In this document: piece by piece, positions 48,884 through 62,045 of the stretch
Layout of the letters: the number at the start of each line of letters is the position of its first letter
How positions within the stretch are numbered: position 1 is the stretch's first letter
DNA from: Limanda limanda
Taxonomy: Eukaryota; Chordata; Actinopteri; Pleuronectiformes; Pleuronectidae
NCBI RefSeq assembly: GCF_963576545.1
Contig: NW_026870600.1
Location: 62,001-126,000 of the forward strand
Direction: 5' to 3'
Length of the DNA stretch: 64,000 nt
Notes under the pieces: model-generated
What the model was told of the DNA's origin: nothing
What the model saw: the letters and a program-made list of their open reading frames with translations, nothing else
Database searches by the model: none
Program-made: the position numbers and the translations under genes

Positions 48884-50018
48884 GATATTCTTGAATAACT
48901 TTTTTTGTGAAGGTCGGAGAGACTTGCAAGTAGGCTCTACCCCCACTAAATGGGGTTGCGCGCATCGATCGGTACCATCCTTGAGCTTCTCCGACTTTCG
49001 GAAGGGTTAGGGTTAGGGTTAGGGATGAAAGCACATAGGAGAAAGAGATATTCTTGAATAACTTTTTTTGTGAAGGTCGGAGAGACTTGCAAGTAGGCTC
49101 TACTCCCACTAAATGGGGTAGCGCGCATCGATCGGTACCATCCTTGAGCTTCTCCGACTTTCGGAAGGGTTAGGGTTAGGGTTAGGGATGAAAGCACATA
49201 GGAGAAAGAGATATTCTTGAATAACTTTTTTTGTGAAGGTCGGAGAGACTTGCAAGTAGGCTCTACCCCCACTAAATGGGGTAGCGCGCATCTATCAGTA
49301 CCATCCTTGAGCTTCTCCGACTTTCGGAAGGGTTAGGGTTAGGGTTAGGGATGAAAGCACATAGGAGAAAGAGATATTCTTGAATAACTTTTTTTGTGAA
49401 GGTCGGAGAGACTTGCAAGTAGGCTCTACCCCCACTAAATGGGGTAGCGCGCATCGATCGGTACCATCCTTGAGCTTCTCCGACTTTCGGAAGGGTTAGG
49501 GTTAGGGATGAAAGCACATAGGAGAAAGAGATATTCTTGAATAACTTTTTTTGTGAAGGTCGGAGAGACTTGCAAGTAGGCTCTACTCCCACTAAATGGG
49601 GTAGCGCGCATCGATCGGTACCATCCTTGAGCTTCTCCGACTTTCGGAAGGGTTAGGGTTAGGGTTAGGGATGAAAGCACATAGGAGAAAGAGATATTCT
49701 TGAATAACTTTTTTTGTGAAGGTCGGAGAGACTTGCAAGTAGGCTCTACCCCCACTAAATGGGGTAGCGCGCATCGATCAGTACCATCCTTGAGCTTCTC
49801 CGACTTTCGGAAGGGTTAGGGTTAGGGTTAGGGATGAAAGCACATAGGAGAAAGAGATATTCTTGAATAACTTTTTTTGTGAAGGTCGGAGAGACTTGCA
49901 AGTAGGCTCTACCCCCACTAAATGGGGTAGCGCGCATCGATCGGTACCATCCTTGAGCTTCTCCGACTTTCGGAAGGGTTAGGGTTAGGGTTAGGGATGA
50001 AAGCACATAGGAGAAAGA
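48884..50018 (+). repeat. Run of seven A units without B
   Basis: A units start at 48884, 49047, 49210, 49373 (157 bp), 49530, 49693 and 49856; the next B is 50019-50173. All other A runs in the window are 1 to 4 long. CTACTCCC and ATCAGTACC variants alternate inside, giving an apparent internal period of about 483 bp (49047-49529 against 49530-50012), so the run likely grew by a duplication of a three-A segment. Confidence 0.88.
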
Positions 50019-50654
50019 GATATTCTTGAATAACTTTTTTTGTGAAGGTCGGAGAGACTTGAAAAGTGGTTGCATCTGGACTAATTTGGGTCCTGCGGAT
50101 CGATTGGTACCATTCCCGAGCTTGTACGACCTTCGGAAGAGGTCGACCGACGAAATTCCACCAAATCTGAGGAGATATTCTTGAATAACTTTTTTTGTGA
50201 AGGTCGGAGAGACTTGCAAGTAGGCTCTACCCCCACTAAATGGGGTTGCGCGCATCGATCGGTACCATCCTTGAGCTTCTCCGACTTTCGGAAGGGTTAG
50301 GGTTAGGGTTAGGGATGAAAGCACATAGGAGAAAGAGATATTCTTGAATAACTTTTTTTGTGAAGGTCGGAGAGACTTGCAAGTAGGCTCTACCCCCACT
50401 AAATGGGGTAGCGCGCATCGATCGGTACCATCCTTGAGCTTCTCCGACTTTCGGAAGGGTTAGGGTTAGGGTTAGGGATGAAAGCACATAGGAGAAAGAG
50501 ATATTCTTGAATAACTTTTTTTGTGAAGGTCGGAGAGACTTGGAAAGTGGTTGCATCTGGACTAATTTGGGTCCTGCGGATCGATTGGTACCATCCCCGA
50601 GCTTGTACGACCTTCGGAAGAGGTCGACCGACGAAATTCCCCCAAATCTGAGGA

Positions 50655-52423
50655 GATATTCTTGAATAACTTTTTTTGTGAAGGTCGGAGAGACTTGCAA
50701 GTAGGCTCTACCCCCACTAAATGGGGTAGCGCGCATCGATCGGTACCATCCTTGAGCTTCTCCGACTTTCGGAAGGGTTAGGGTTAGGGTTAGGGATGAA
50801 AGCACATAGGAGAAAGAGATATTCTTGAATAACTTTTTTTGTGAAGGTCGGAGAGACTTGCAAGTAGGCTCTACCCCCACTAAATGGGGTAGCGCGCATC
50901 GATCGGTACCATCCTTGAGCTTCTCCGACTTTCGGAAGGGTTAGGGTTAGGGTTAGGGATGAAAGCACATAGGAGAAAGAGATATTCTTGAATAACTTTT
51001 TTTGTGAAGGTCGGAGAGACTTGAAAAGTGGTTGCATCTGGACTAATTTGGGTCCTGCGGATCGATTGGTACCATCCCCGAGCTTGTACGACCTTCGGAA
51101 GAGGTCGACCGACGAAATTCCCCCAAATCTGAGGAGATATTCTTGAATAACTTTTTTTGTGAAGGTCGGAGAGACTTGCAAGTAGGCTTTACCCCCACTA
51201 AATGGGGTTGCGTGCATCGATCGGTACCATCCTTGAGCTTCTCCGACTTTCGGAAGGGTTAGGGTTAGGGTTAGGGATGAAAGCACATAGGAGAAAGAGA
51301 TATTCTTGAATAACTTTTTTTGTGAAGGTCGGAGAGACTTGCAAGTAGGCTCTACCCCCACTAAATGGGGTAGCGCGCATCGATCGGTACCATCCTTGAG
51401 CTTCTCCGACTTTCGGAAGGGTTAGGGTTAGGGTTAGGGATGAAAGCACATAGGAGATAGAGATATTCTTGAATAACTTTTTTTGTGAAGGTCGGAGAGA
51501 CTTGAAAAGTGGTTGCATCTGGACTAATTTGGGTCCTGCGGATCGATTGGTACCATCCCCGAGCTTGTACGACCTTCGGAAGAGGTCGACCGACGAAATT
51601 CCCCCAAATCTGAGGAGATATTCTTGAATAACTTTTTTTGTGAAGGTCGGAGAGACTTGCAAGTAGGCTCTACCCCCACTAAATGGGGTTGCGCGCATCG
51701 ATCGGTACCATCCTTGAGCTTCTCCGACTTTCGGAAGGGTTAGGGTTAGGGTTAGGGATGAAAGCACATAGGAGAAAGAGATATTCTTGAATAACTTTTT
51801 TTGTGAAGGTCGGAGAGACTTGCAAGTAGGCTCTACTCCAACTAAATGGGGTAGCGCGCATCGATCGGTACCATCCTTGAGCTTCTCCGACTTTCGGAAG
51901 GGTTAGGGTTAGGGTTAGGGATGAAAGCACATAGGAGAAAGAGATATTCTTGAATAACTTTTTTTGTGAAGGTCGGAGAGACTTGCAAGTAGGCTCTACC
52001 CCCACTAAATGGGGTAGCGCGCATCGATCGGTACCATCCTTTAGCTTCTCCGACTTTCGGAAGGGTTAGGGTTAGGGTTAGGGATGAAAGCACATAGGAG
52101 AAAGAGATATTCTTGAATAACTTTTTTTGTGAAGGTCGGAGAGACTTGCAAGTAGGCTCTACCCCCACTAAATGGGGTAGCGCGCATCGATCGGTACCAT
52201 CCTTGAGCTTCTCCGACTTTCGGAAGGGTTAGGGTTAGGGTTAGGGATGAAAGCACATAGGAGAAAGAGATATTCTTGAATAACTTTTTTTGTGAAGGTC
52301 GGAGAGACTTGGAAAGTGGTTGCATCTGGACTAATTTGGGTCCTGCGGATCGATTGGTACCATGCCCGAGCTTGTACGACCTTCGGAAGAGGTCGACCGA
52401 CGAAATTCCCCCAAATCTGAGGA
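50655..52423 (+). repeat. Segmental duplication (offset 2,568), left copy
   Basis: Shares with 53223-54991 the GGCTTTACCC plus GCGTGC unit (about 51187-51213), GAGATAGAG (about 51457), CTACTCCAAC (about 51836) and a CATGCCC B (ATG at 52362), all at offset 2,568. This copy alone has CCTTTAGC near 52041. An extra 799 bp (A-A-B-A-B, 52424-53222) separates the copies. Confidence 0.86.
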
Positions 52424-53222
52424 GATATTCTTGAATAACTTTTTTTGTGAAGGTCGGAGAGACTTGCAAGTAGGCTCTACCCCCACTAAATGGGGTTGCG
52501 CGCATCGATCGGTACCATCCTTGAGCTTCTCCGACTTTCGGAAGGGTTAGGGTTAGGGTTAGGGATGAAAGCACATAGGAGAAAGAGATATTCTTGAATA
52601 ACTTTTTTTGTGAAGGTCGGAGAGACTTGCAAGTAGGCTCTACCCCCACTAAATGGGGTAGCGCGCATCGATCGGTACCATCCTTGAGCTTCTCCGACTT
52701 TCGGAAGGGTTAGGGTTAGGGTTAGGGATGAAAGCACATAGGAGAAAGAGATATTCTTGAATAACTTTTTTTGTGAAGGTCGGAGAGACTTGGAAAGTGG
52801 TTGCATCTGGACTAATTTGGGTCCTGCGGATCGATTGGTACCATCCCCGAGCTTGTACGACCTTCGGAAGAGGTCGACCGACGAAATTCCCCCAAATCTG
52901 AGGAGATATTCTTGAATAACTTTTTTTGTGAAGGTCGGAGAGACTTGCAAGTAGGCTCTACCCCCACTAAATGGGGTTGCGCGCATCGATCGGTACCATC
53001 CTTGAGCTTCTCCGACTTTCGGAAGGGTTAGGGTTAGGGTTAGGGATGAAAGCACATAGGAGAAAGAGATATTCTTGAATAACTTTTTTTGTGAAGGTCG
53101 GAGAGACTTGAAAAGTGGTTGCATCTGGACTAATTTGGGTCCTGCGGATCGATTGGTACCATCCCCGAGCTTGTACGACCTTCGGAAGAGGTCGACCGAC
53201 GAAATTCCCCCAAATCTGAGGA

Positions 53223-54991
53223 GATATTCTTGAATAACTTTTTTTGTGAAGGTCGGAGAGACTTGCAAGTAGGCTCTACCCCCACTAAATGGGGTTGCGC
53301 GCATCGATCGGTACCATCCTTGAGCTTCTCCGACTTTCGGAAGGGTTAGGGTTAGGGTTAGGGATGAAAGCACATAGGAGAAAGAGATATTCTTGAATAA
53401 CTTTTTTTGTGAAGGTCGGAGAGACTTGCAAGTAGGCTCTACCCCCACTAAATGGGGTAGCGCGCATCGATCGGTACCATCCTTGAGCTTCTCCGACTTT
53501 CGGAAGGGTTAGGGTTAGGGTTAGGGATGAAAGCACATAGGAGAAAGAGATATTCTTGAATAACTTTTTTTGTGAAGGTCGGAGAGACTTGAAAAGTGGT
53601 TGCATCTGGACTAATTTGGGTCCTGCGGATCGATTGGTACCATCCCCGAGCTTGTACGACCTTCGGAAGAGGTCGACCGACGAAATTCCCCCAAATCTGA
53701 GGAGATATTCTTGAATAACTTTTTTTGTGAAGGTCGGAGAGACTTGCAAGTAGGCTTTACCCCCACTAAATGGGGTTGCGTGCATCGATCGGTACCATCC
53801 TTGAGCTTCTCCGACTTTCGGAAGGGTTAGGGTTAGGGTTAGGGATGAAAGCACATAGGAGAAAGAGATATTCTTGAATAACTTTTTTTGTGAAGGTCGG
53901 AGAGACTTGCAAGTAGGCTCTACCCCCACTAAATGGGGTAGCGCGCATCGATCGGTACCATCCTTGAGCTTCTCCGACTTTCGGAAGGGTTAGGGTTAGG
54001 GTTAGGGATGAAAGCACATAGGAGATAGAGATATTCTTGAATAACTTTTTTTGTGAAGGTCGGAGAGACTTGAAAAGTGGTTGCATCTGGACTAATTTGG
54101 GTCCTGCGGATCGATTGGTACCATCCCCGAGCTTGTACGACCTTCGGAAGAGGTCGACCGACGAAATTCCCCCAAATCTGAGGAGATATTCTTGAATAAC
54201 TTTTTTTGTGAAGGTCGGAGAGACTTGCAAGTAGGCTCTACCCCCACTAAATGGGGTTGCGCGCATCGATCGGTACCATCCTTGAGCTTCTCCGACTTTC
54301 GGAAGGGTTAGGGTTAGGGTTAGGGATGAAAGCACATAGGAGAAAGAGATATTCTTGAATAACTTTTTTTGTGAAGGTCGGAGAGACTTGCAAGTAGGCT
54401 CTACTCCAACTAAATGGGGTAGCGCGCATCGATCGGTACCATCCTTGAGCTTCTCCGACTTTCGGAAGGGTTAGGGTTAGGGTTAGGGATGAAAGCACAT
54501 AGGAGAAAGAGATATTCTTGAATAACTTTTTTTGTGAAGGTCGGAGAGACTTGCAAGTAGGCTCTACCCCCACTAAATGGGGTAGCGCGCATCGATCGGT
54601 ACCATCCTTGAGCTTCTCCGACTTTCGGAAGGGTTAGGGTTAGGGTTAGGGATGAAAGCACATAGGAGAAAGAGATATTCTTGAATAACTTTTTTTGTGA
54701 AGGTCGGAGAGACTTGCAAGTAGGCTCTACCCCCACTAAATGGGGTAGCGCGCATCGATCGGTACCATCCTTGAGCTTCTCCGACTTTCGGAAGGGTTAG
54801 GGTTAGGGTTAGGGATGAAAGCACATAGGAGAAAGAGATATTCTTGAATAACTTTTTTTGTGAAGGTCGGAGAGACTTGGAAAGTGGTTGCATCTGGACT
54901 AATTTGGGTCCTGCGGATCGATTGGTACCATGCCCGAGCTTGTACGACCTTCGGAAGAGGTCGACCGACGAAATTCCCCCAAATCTGAGGA
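53223..54991 (+). repeat. Segmental duplication (offset 2,568), right copy
   Basis: Counterpart of 50655-52423, with GGCTTTACCC (about 53755), GAGATAGAG (about 54025), CTACTCCAAC (about 54404) and CATGCCC (54930). Confidence 0.86.
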
Positions 54992-56271
54992 GATATTCTT
55001 GAATAACTTTTTTTGTGAAGGTCGGAGAGACTTGCAAGTAGGCTCTACCCCCACTAAATGGGGTAGCGCGCATCGATCGGTACCATCCTTGAGCTTCTCC
55101 GACTTTCGGAAGGGTTAGGGTTAGGGTTAGGGATGAAAGCACATAGGAGAAAGAGATATTCTTGAATAACTTTTTTTGTAAAGGTCGGAGAGACTTGGAA
55201 AGTGGTTGCATCTGGACTAATTTGGGTCCTGCGGATCGATTGGTACCATCTCCGAGCTTGTACGACCTTCGGAAGAGGTCGACCGACGAAATTCCCCCAA
55301 ATCTGAGGAGATATTCTTGAATAACTTTTTTTGTGAAGGTCGGAGAGACTTGCAAGTAGGCTCTACCCCCACTAAATGGGGTTGCGCGCATCGATCGGTA
55401 CCATCCTTGAGCTTCTCCGACTTTCGGAAGGGTTAGGGTTAGGGTTAGGGATGAAAGCACATAGGAGAAAGAGATATTCTTGAATAACTTTTTTTGTGAA
55501 GGTCGGAGAGACTTGCAAGTAGGCTCTACCCCCACTAAATGGGGTAGCGCGCATCGATCGGTACCATCCTTGAGCTTCTCCGACTTTCGGAAGGGTTAGG
55601 GTTAGGGTTAGGGATGAAAGCACATAGGAGAAAGAGATATTCTTGAATAACTTTTTTTGTGAAGGTCGGAGAGACTTGGAAAGTGGTTGCATCTGGACTA
55701 ATTTGGGTCCTGCGGATCGATTGGTACCATCCCCGAGCTTGTACGACCTTCGGAAGAGGTCGACCGACGAAATTCCCCCAAATCTGAGGAGATATTCTTG
55801 AATAACTTTTTTTGTGAAGGTCGGAGAGACTTGCAAGTAGGCTCTACCCCCACTAAATGGGGTTGCGCGCATCGATCGGTACCATCCTTGAGCTTCTCCG
55901 ACTTTCGGAAGGGTTAGGGTTAGGGTTAGGGATGAAAGCACATAGGAGAAAGAGATATTCTTGAATAACTTTTTTTGTGAAGGTCGGAGAGACTTGCAAG
56001 TAGGCTCTACCCCCACTAAATGGGGTAGCGCGCATCGATCAGTACCATCCTTGAGCTTCTCCGACTTTCGGAAGGGTTAGGGTTAGGGTTAGGGATGAAA
56101 GCACATAGGAGAAAGAGATATTCTTGAATAACTTTTTTTGTGAAGGTCGGAGAGACTTGGAAAGTGGTTGCATCTGGACTAATTTGGGTCCTGCGGATCG
56201 ATTGGTACCATCCCCGAGCTTGTACGACCTTCGGAAGAGGTCGACCGACGAAATTCCCCCAAATCTGAGGA

Positions 56272-57714
56272 GATATTCTTGAATAACTTTTTTTGTGAAG
56301 GTCGGAGAGACTTGCAAGTAGGCTCTACCCCCACTAAATGGGGTAGCGCGCATCGATCGGTACCATCCTTGAGCTTCTCCGACTTTCGGAAGGGTTAGGG
56401 TTAGGGTTAGGGATGAAAGCACATAGGAGAAAGAGATATTCTTGAATAACTTTTTTTGTGAAGGTCGGAGAGACTTGCAAGTAGGCTCTACTCCCACTAA
56501 ATGGGGTAGCGCGCATCGATCGGTACCATCCTTGAGCTTCTCCGACTTTCGGAAGGGTTAGGGTTAGGGTTAGGGATGAAAGCACATAGGAGAAAGAGAT
56601 ATTCTTGAATAACTTTTTTTGTGAAGGTCGGAGAGACTTGAAAAGTGGTTGCATCTGGACTAATTTGGGTCCTGCGGATCGATTGGTACCATCCCCGAGC
56701 TTGTACGACCTTCGGAAGAGGTCGACCGACGAAATTCCCCCAAATCTGAGGAGATATTCTTGAATAACTTTTTTTGTGAAGGTCGGAGAGACTTGCAAGT
56801 AGGCTCTACCCCCACTAAATGGGGTTGCGTGCATCGATCGGTACCATCCTTGAGCTTCTCCGACTTTCGGAAGGGTTAGGGTTAGGGTTAGGGATGAAAG
56901 CACATAGGAGAAAGAGATATTCTTGAATAACTTTTTTTGTGAAGGTCGGAGAGACTTGCAAGTAGGCTCTACCCCCACTAAATGGGGTAGCGCGCATCGA
57001 TCGGTACCATCCTTGAGCTTCTCCGACTTTCGGAAGGGTTAGGGTTAGGGTTAGGGATGAAAGCACATAGGAGATAGAGATATTCTTGAATAACTTTTTT
57101 TGTGAAGGTCGGAGAGACTTGAAAAGTGGTTGCATCTGGACTAATTTGGGTCCTGCGGATCGATTGGTACCATCCCCGAGCTTGTACGACCTTCGGAAGA
57201 GGTCGACCGACGAAATTCCCCCAAATCTGAGGAGATATTCTTGAATAACTTTTTTTGTGAAGGTCGGAGAGACTTGCAAGTAGGCTCTACCCCCACTAAA
57301 TGGGGTTGCGCACATCGATCGGTACCATCCTTGAGCTTCTCCGACTTTCGGAAGGGTTAGGGTTAGGGTTAGGGATGAAAGCACATAGGAGAAAGAGATA
57401 TTCTTGAATAACTTTTTTTGTGAAGGTCGGAGAGACTTGCAAGTAGGCTCTACTCCAACTAAATGGGGTAGCGCGCATCGATCGGTACCATCCTTGAGCT
57501 TCTCCGACTTTCGGAAGGGTTAGGGTTAGGGTTAGGGATGAAAGCACATAGGAGAAAGAGATATTCTTGAATAACTTTTTTTGTGAAGGTCGGAGAGACT
57601 TGGAAAGTGGTTGCATCTGGACTAATTTGGGTCCTGCGGATCGATTGGTACCATCCCCGAGCTTGTACGACCTTCGGAAGAGGTCGACCGACGAAATTCC
57701 CCCAAATCTGAGGA
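56272..57714 (+). repeat. 1,443-bp higher-order repeat (AAB x3), copy 1
   Basis: Three AAB triplets of 481 bp with ordered markers: CTACTCCC (about 56492), GCGTGC (about 56829), GAGATAGAG (about 57074) and CTACTCCAAC (about 57455). Confidence 0.84.
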
Positions 57715-58996
57715 GATATTCTTGAATAACTTTTTTTGTGAAGGTCGGAGAGACTTGCAAGTAGGCTCTACCCCCACTAAATGGGGTAGCGCGCATCGAT
57801 CGGTACCATCCTTGAGCTTCTCCGACTTTCGGAAGGGTTAGGGTTAGGGTTAGGGATGAAAGCACATAGGAGAAAGAGATATTCTTGAATAACTTTTTTT
57901 GTGAAGGTCGGAGAGACTTGCAAGTAGGCTCTACTCCCACTAAATGGGGTAGCGCGCATCGATCGGTACCATCCTTGAGCTTCTCCGACTTTCGGAAGGG
58001 TTAGGGTTAGGGTTAGGGATGAAAGCACATAGGAGAAAGAGATATTCTTGAATAACTTTTTTTGTGAAGGTCGGAGAGACTTGAAAAGTGGTTGCATCTG
58101 GACTAATTTGGGTCCTGCGGATCGATTGGTACCATCCCCGAGCTTGTACGACCTTCGGAAGAGGTCGACCGACGAAATTCCCCCAAATCTGAGGAGATAT
58201 TCTTGAATAACTTTTTTTGTGAAGGTCGGAGAGACTTGCAAGTAGGCTCTACCCCCACTAAATGGGGTTGCGTGCATCGATCGGTACCATCCTTGAGCTT
58301 CTCCGACTTTCGGAAGGGTTAGGGTTAGGGATGAAAGCACATAGGAGAAAGAGATATTCTTGAATAACTTTTTTTGTGAAGGTCGGAGAGACTTGCAAGT
58401 AGGCTCTACCCCCACTAAATGGGGTAGCGCGCATCGATCGGTACCATCCTTGAGCTTCTCCGACTTTCGGAAGGGTTAGGGTTAGGGTTAGGGATGAAAG
58501 CACATAGGAGATAGAGATATTCTTGAATAACTTTTTTTGTGAAGGTCGGAGAGACTTGAAAAGTGGTTGCATCTGGACTAATTTGGGTCCTGCGGATCGA
58601 TTGGTACCATCCCCGAGCTTGTACGACCTTCGGAAGAGGTCGACCGACGAAATTCCCCCAAATCTGAGGAGATATTCTTGAATAACTTTTTTTGTGAAGG
58701 TCGGAGAGACTTGCAAGTAGGCTCTACCCCCACTAAATGGGGTTGCGCGCATCGATCGGTACCATCCTTGAGCTTCTCCGACTTTCGGAAGGGTTAGGGT
58801 TAGGGTTAGGGATGAAAGCACATAGGAGAAAGAGATATTCTTGAATAACTTTTTTTGTGAAGGTCGGAGAGACTTGCAAGTAGGCTCTACTCCAACTAAA
58901 TGGGGTAGCGCGCATCGATCGGTACCATCCTTGAGCTTCTCCGACTTTCGGAAGGGTTAGGGTTAGGGTTAGGGATGAAAGCACATAGGAGAAAGA
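57715..58996 (+). repeat. 1,443-bp higher-order repeat, copy 2 (shortened)
   Basis: Same marker order as copy 1 (about 57935, 58272, 58512 and 58891). The A at 58196-58352 has lost one TTAGGG hexamer, so later markers sit 1,437 bp away. It ends where an A replaces the expected B at 58997. Confidence 0.84.
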
Positions 58997-59795
58997 GATA
59001 TTCTTGAATAACTTTTTTTGTGAAGGTCGGAGAGACTTGCAAGTAGGCTCTACCCCCACTAAATGGGGTAGCGCGCATCGATCGGTACCATCCTTGAGCT
59101 TCTCCGACTTTCGGAAGGGTTAGGGTTAGGGTTAGGGATGAAAGCACATAGGAGAAAGAGATATTCTTGAATAACTTTTTTTGTGAAGGTCGGAGAGACT
59201 TGGAAAGTGGTTGCATCTGGACTAATTTGGGTCCTGCGGATCGATTGGTACCATCCCCGAGCTTGTACGACCTTCGGAAGAGGTCGACCGACGAAATTCC
59301 CCCAAATCTGAGGAGATATTCTTGAATAACTTTTTTTGTGAAGGTCGGAGAGACTTGCAAGTAGGCTCTACCCCCACTAAATGGGGTAGCGCGCATCGAT
59401 CGGTACCATCCTTGAGCTTCTCCGACTTTCGGAAGGGTTAGGGTTAGGGTTAGGGATGAAAGCACATAGGAGAAAGAGATATTCTTGAATAACTTTTTTT
59501 GTGAAGGTCGGAGAGACTTGCAAGTAGGCTCTACCCCCACTAAATGGGGTAGCGCGCATCGATCGGTACCATCCTTGAGCTTCTCCGACTTTCGGAAGGG
59601 TTAGGGTTAGGGTTAGGGATGAAAGCACATAGGAGAAAGAGATATTCTTGAATAACTTTTTTTGTGAAGGTCGGAGAGACTTGAAAAGTGGTTGCATCTG
59701 GACTAATTTGGGTCCTGCGGATCGATTGGTACCATCCCCGAGCTTGTACGACCTTCGAAAGAGGTCGACCGACGAAATTCCCCCAAATCTGAGGA
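58671..59795 (+). repeat. 1,125-bp higher-order repeat AAABAAB, copy 1
   Basis: Units at 58671, 58834, 58997 (A), 59160 (B), 59315, 59478 (A) and 59641 (B). The second A carries CTACTCCAAC at its junction (about 58891). The last B has TTCGAAAG (59758). Confidence 0.9.
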
Positions 59796-60920
59796 GATAT
59801 TCTTGAATAACTTTTTTTGTGAAGGTCGGAGAGACTTGCAAGTAGGCTCTACCCCCACTAAATGGGGTTGCGTGCATCGATCGGTACCATCCTTGAGCTT
59901 CTCCGACTTTCGGAAGGGTTAGGGTTAGGGTTAGGGATGAAAGCACATAGGAGAAAGAGATATTCTTGAATAACTTTTTTTGTGAAGGTCGGAGAGACTT
60001 GCAAGTAGGCTCTACTCCAACTAAATGGGGTAGCGCGCATCGATCGGTACCATCCTTGAGCTTCTCCGACTTTCGGAAGGGTTAGGGTTAGGGTTAGGGA
60101 TGAAAGCACATAGGAGAAAGAGATATTCTTGAATAACTTTTTTTGTGAAGGTCGGAGAGACTTGCAAGTAGGCTCTACCCCCACTAAATGGGGTAGCGCG
60201 CATCGATCGGTACCATCCTTGAGCTTCTCCGACTTTCGGAAGGGTTAGGGTTAGGGTTAGGGATGAAAGCACATAGGAGAAAGAGATATTCTTGAATAAC
60301 TTTTTTTGTGAAGGTCGGAGAGACTTGGAAAGTGGTTGCATCTGGACTAATTTGGGTCCTGCGGATCGATTGGTACCATCCCCGAGCTTGTACGACCTTC
60401 GGAAGAGGTCGACCGACGAAATTCCCCCAAATCTGAGGAGATATTCTTGAATAACTTTTTTTGTGAAGGTCGGAGAGACTTGCAAGTAGGCTCTACCCCC
60501 ACTAAATGGGGTAGCGCGCATCGATCGGTACCATCCTTGAGCTTCTCCGACTTTCGGAAGGGTTAGGGTTAGGGTTAGGGATGAAAGCACATAGGAGAAA
60601 GAGATATTCTTGAATAACTTTTTTTGTGAAGGTCGGAGAGACTTGCAAGTAGGCTCTACCCCCACTAAATGGGGTAGCGCGCATCGATCGGTACCATCCT
60701 TGAGCTTCTCCGACTTTCGGAAGGGTTAGGGTTAGGGTTAGGGATGAAAGCACATAGGAGAAAGAGATATTCTTGAATAACTTTTTTTGTGAAGGTCGGA
60801 GAGACTTGAAAAGTGGTTGCATCTGGACTAATTTGGGTCCTGCGGATCGATTGGTACCATCCCCGAGCTTGTACGACCTTCGGAAGAGGTCGACCGACGA
60901 AATTCCCCCAAATCTGAGGA
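59796..60920 (+). repeat. 1,125-bp higher-order repeat AAABAAB, copy 2
   Basis: Same order as copy 1. The first A has GCGTGC (about 59872) and CTACTCCAAC is at about 60016. The last B is the unmutated TTCGGAAG type. Confidence 0.9.
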
Positions 60921-62045
60921 GATATTCTTGAATAACTTTTTTTGTGAAGGTCGGAGAGACTTGCAAGTAGGCTCTACCCCCACTAAATGGGGTTGCGCGC
61001 ATCGATCGGTACCATCCTTGAGCTTCTCCGACTTTCGGAAGGGTTAGGGTTAGGGTTAGGGATGAAAGCACATAGGAGAAAGAGATATTCTTGAATAACT
61101 TTTTTTGTGAAGGTCGGAGAGACTTGCAAGTAGGCTCTACTCCAACTAAATGGGGTAGCGCGCATCGATCGGTACCATCCTTGAGCTTCTCCGACTTTCG
61201 GAAGGGTTAGGGTTAGGGTTAGGGATGAAAGCACATAGGAGAAAGAGATATTCTTGAATAACTTTTTTTGTGAAGGTCGGAGAGACTTGCAAGTAGGCTC
61301 TACCCCCACTAAATGGGGTAGCGCGCATCGATCGGTACCATCCTTGAGCTTCTCCGACTTTCGGAAGGGTTAGGGTTAGGGTTAGGGATGAAAGCACATA
61401 GGAGAAAGAGATATTCTTGAATAACTTTTTTTGTGAAGGTCGGAGAGACTTGGAAAGTGGTTGCATCTGGACTAATTTGGGTCCTGCGGATCGATTGGTA
61501 CCATCCCCGAGCTTGTACGACCTTCGGAAGAGGTCGACCGACGAAATTCCCCCAAATCTGAGGAGATATTCTTGAATAACTTTTTTTGTGAAGGTCGGAG
61601 AGACTTGCAAGTAGGCTCTACCCCCACTAAATGGGGTAGCGCGCATCGATCGGTACCATCCTTGAGCTTCTCCGACTTTCGGAAGGGTTAGGGTTAGGGT
61701 TAGGGATGAAAGCACATAGGAGAAAGAGATATTCTTGAATAACTTTTTTTGTGAAGGTCGGAGAGACTTGCAAGTAGGCTCTACCCCCACTAAATGGGGT
61801 AGCGCGCATCGATCGGTACCATCCTTGAGCTTCTCCGACTTTCGGAAGGGTTAGGGTTAGGGTTAGGGATGAAAGCACATAGGAGAAAGAGATATTCTTG
61901 AATAACTTTTTTTGTGAAGGTCGGAGAGACTTGAAAAGTGGTTGCATCTGGACTAATTTGGGTCCTGCGGATCGATTGGTACCATCCCCGAGCTTGTACG
62001 ACCTTCGAAAGAGGTCGACCGACGAAATTCCCCCAAATCTGAGGA
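60921..62045 (+). repeat. 1,125-bp higher-order repeat AAABAAB, copy 3
   Basis: The first A has GCGCGC, CTACTCCAAC is at about 61141 and the last B has TTCGAAAG (62008), so it resembles copy 1 more than copy 2. Confidence 0.9.

Larger units (their letters stand above)
48884..58670 (+). repeat. Domain IV: mixed higher-order structure
   Basis: 43 A (157-bp units at 49373 and 58196) and 18 B. It begins with seven consecutive A units, then AAB-type repeats with a 2,568-bp duplication (50655/53223) and a 1,443-bp duplication (56272/57715). Marker variants GAGATAGAG, CTACTCCAAC and GCGTGC first become common here and continue in part into domain V. Confidence 0.82.

Noticed and set aside
3515..55118. 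Nine plus-strand 62-codon frames starting with ATG (3515, 9281, 25790, 37638, 41798, 44033, 47712, 52362, 54930)
   Set aside because: The ATG is created by one substitution in one B lineage, and the stop is the TAG inside the first TTAGGG. The frame simply crosses a B-A boundary. It is useful as a marker but not as a gene.
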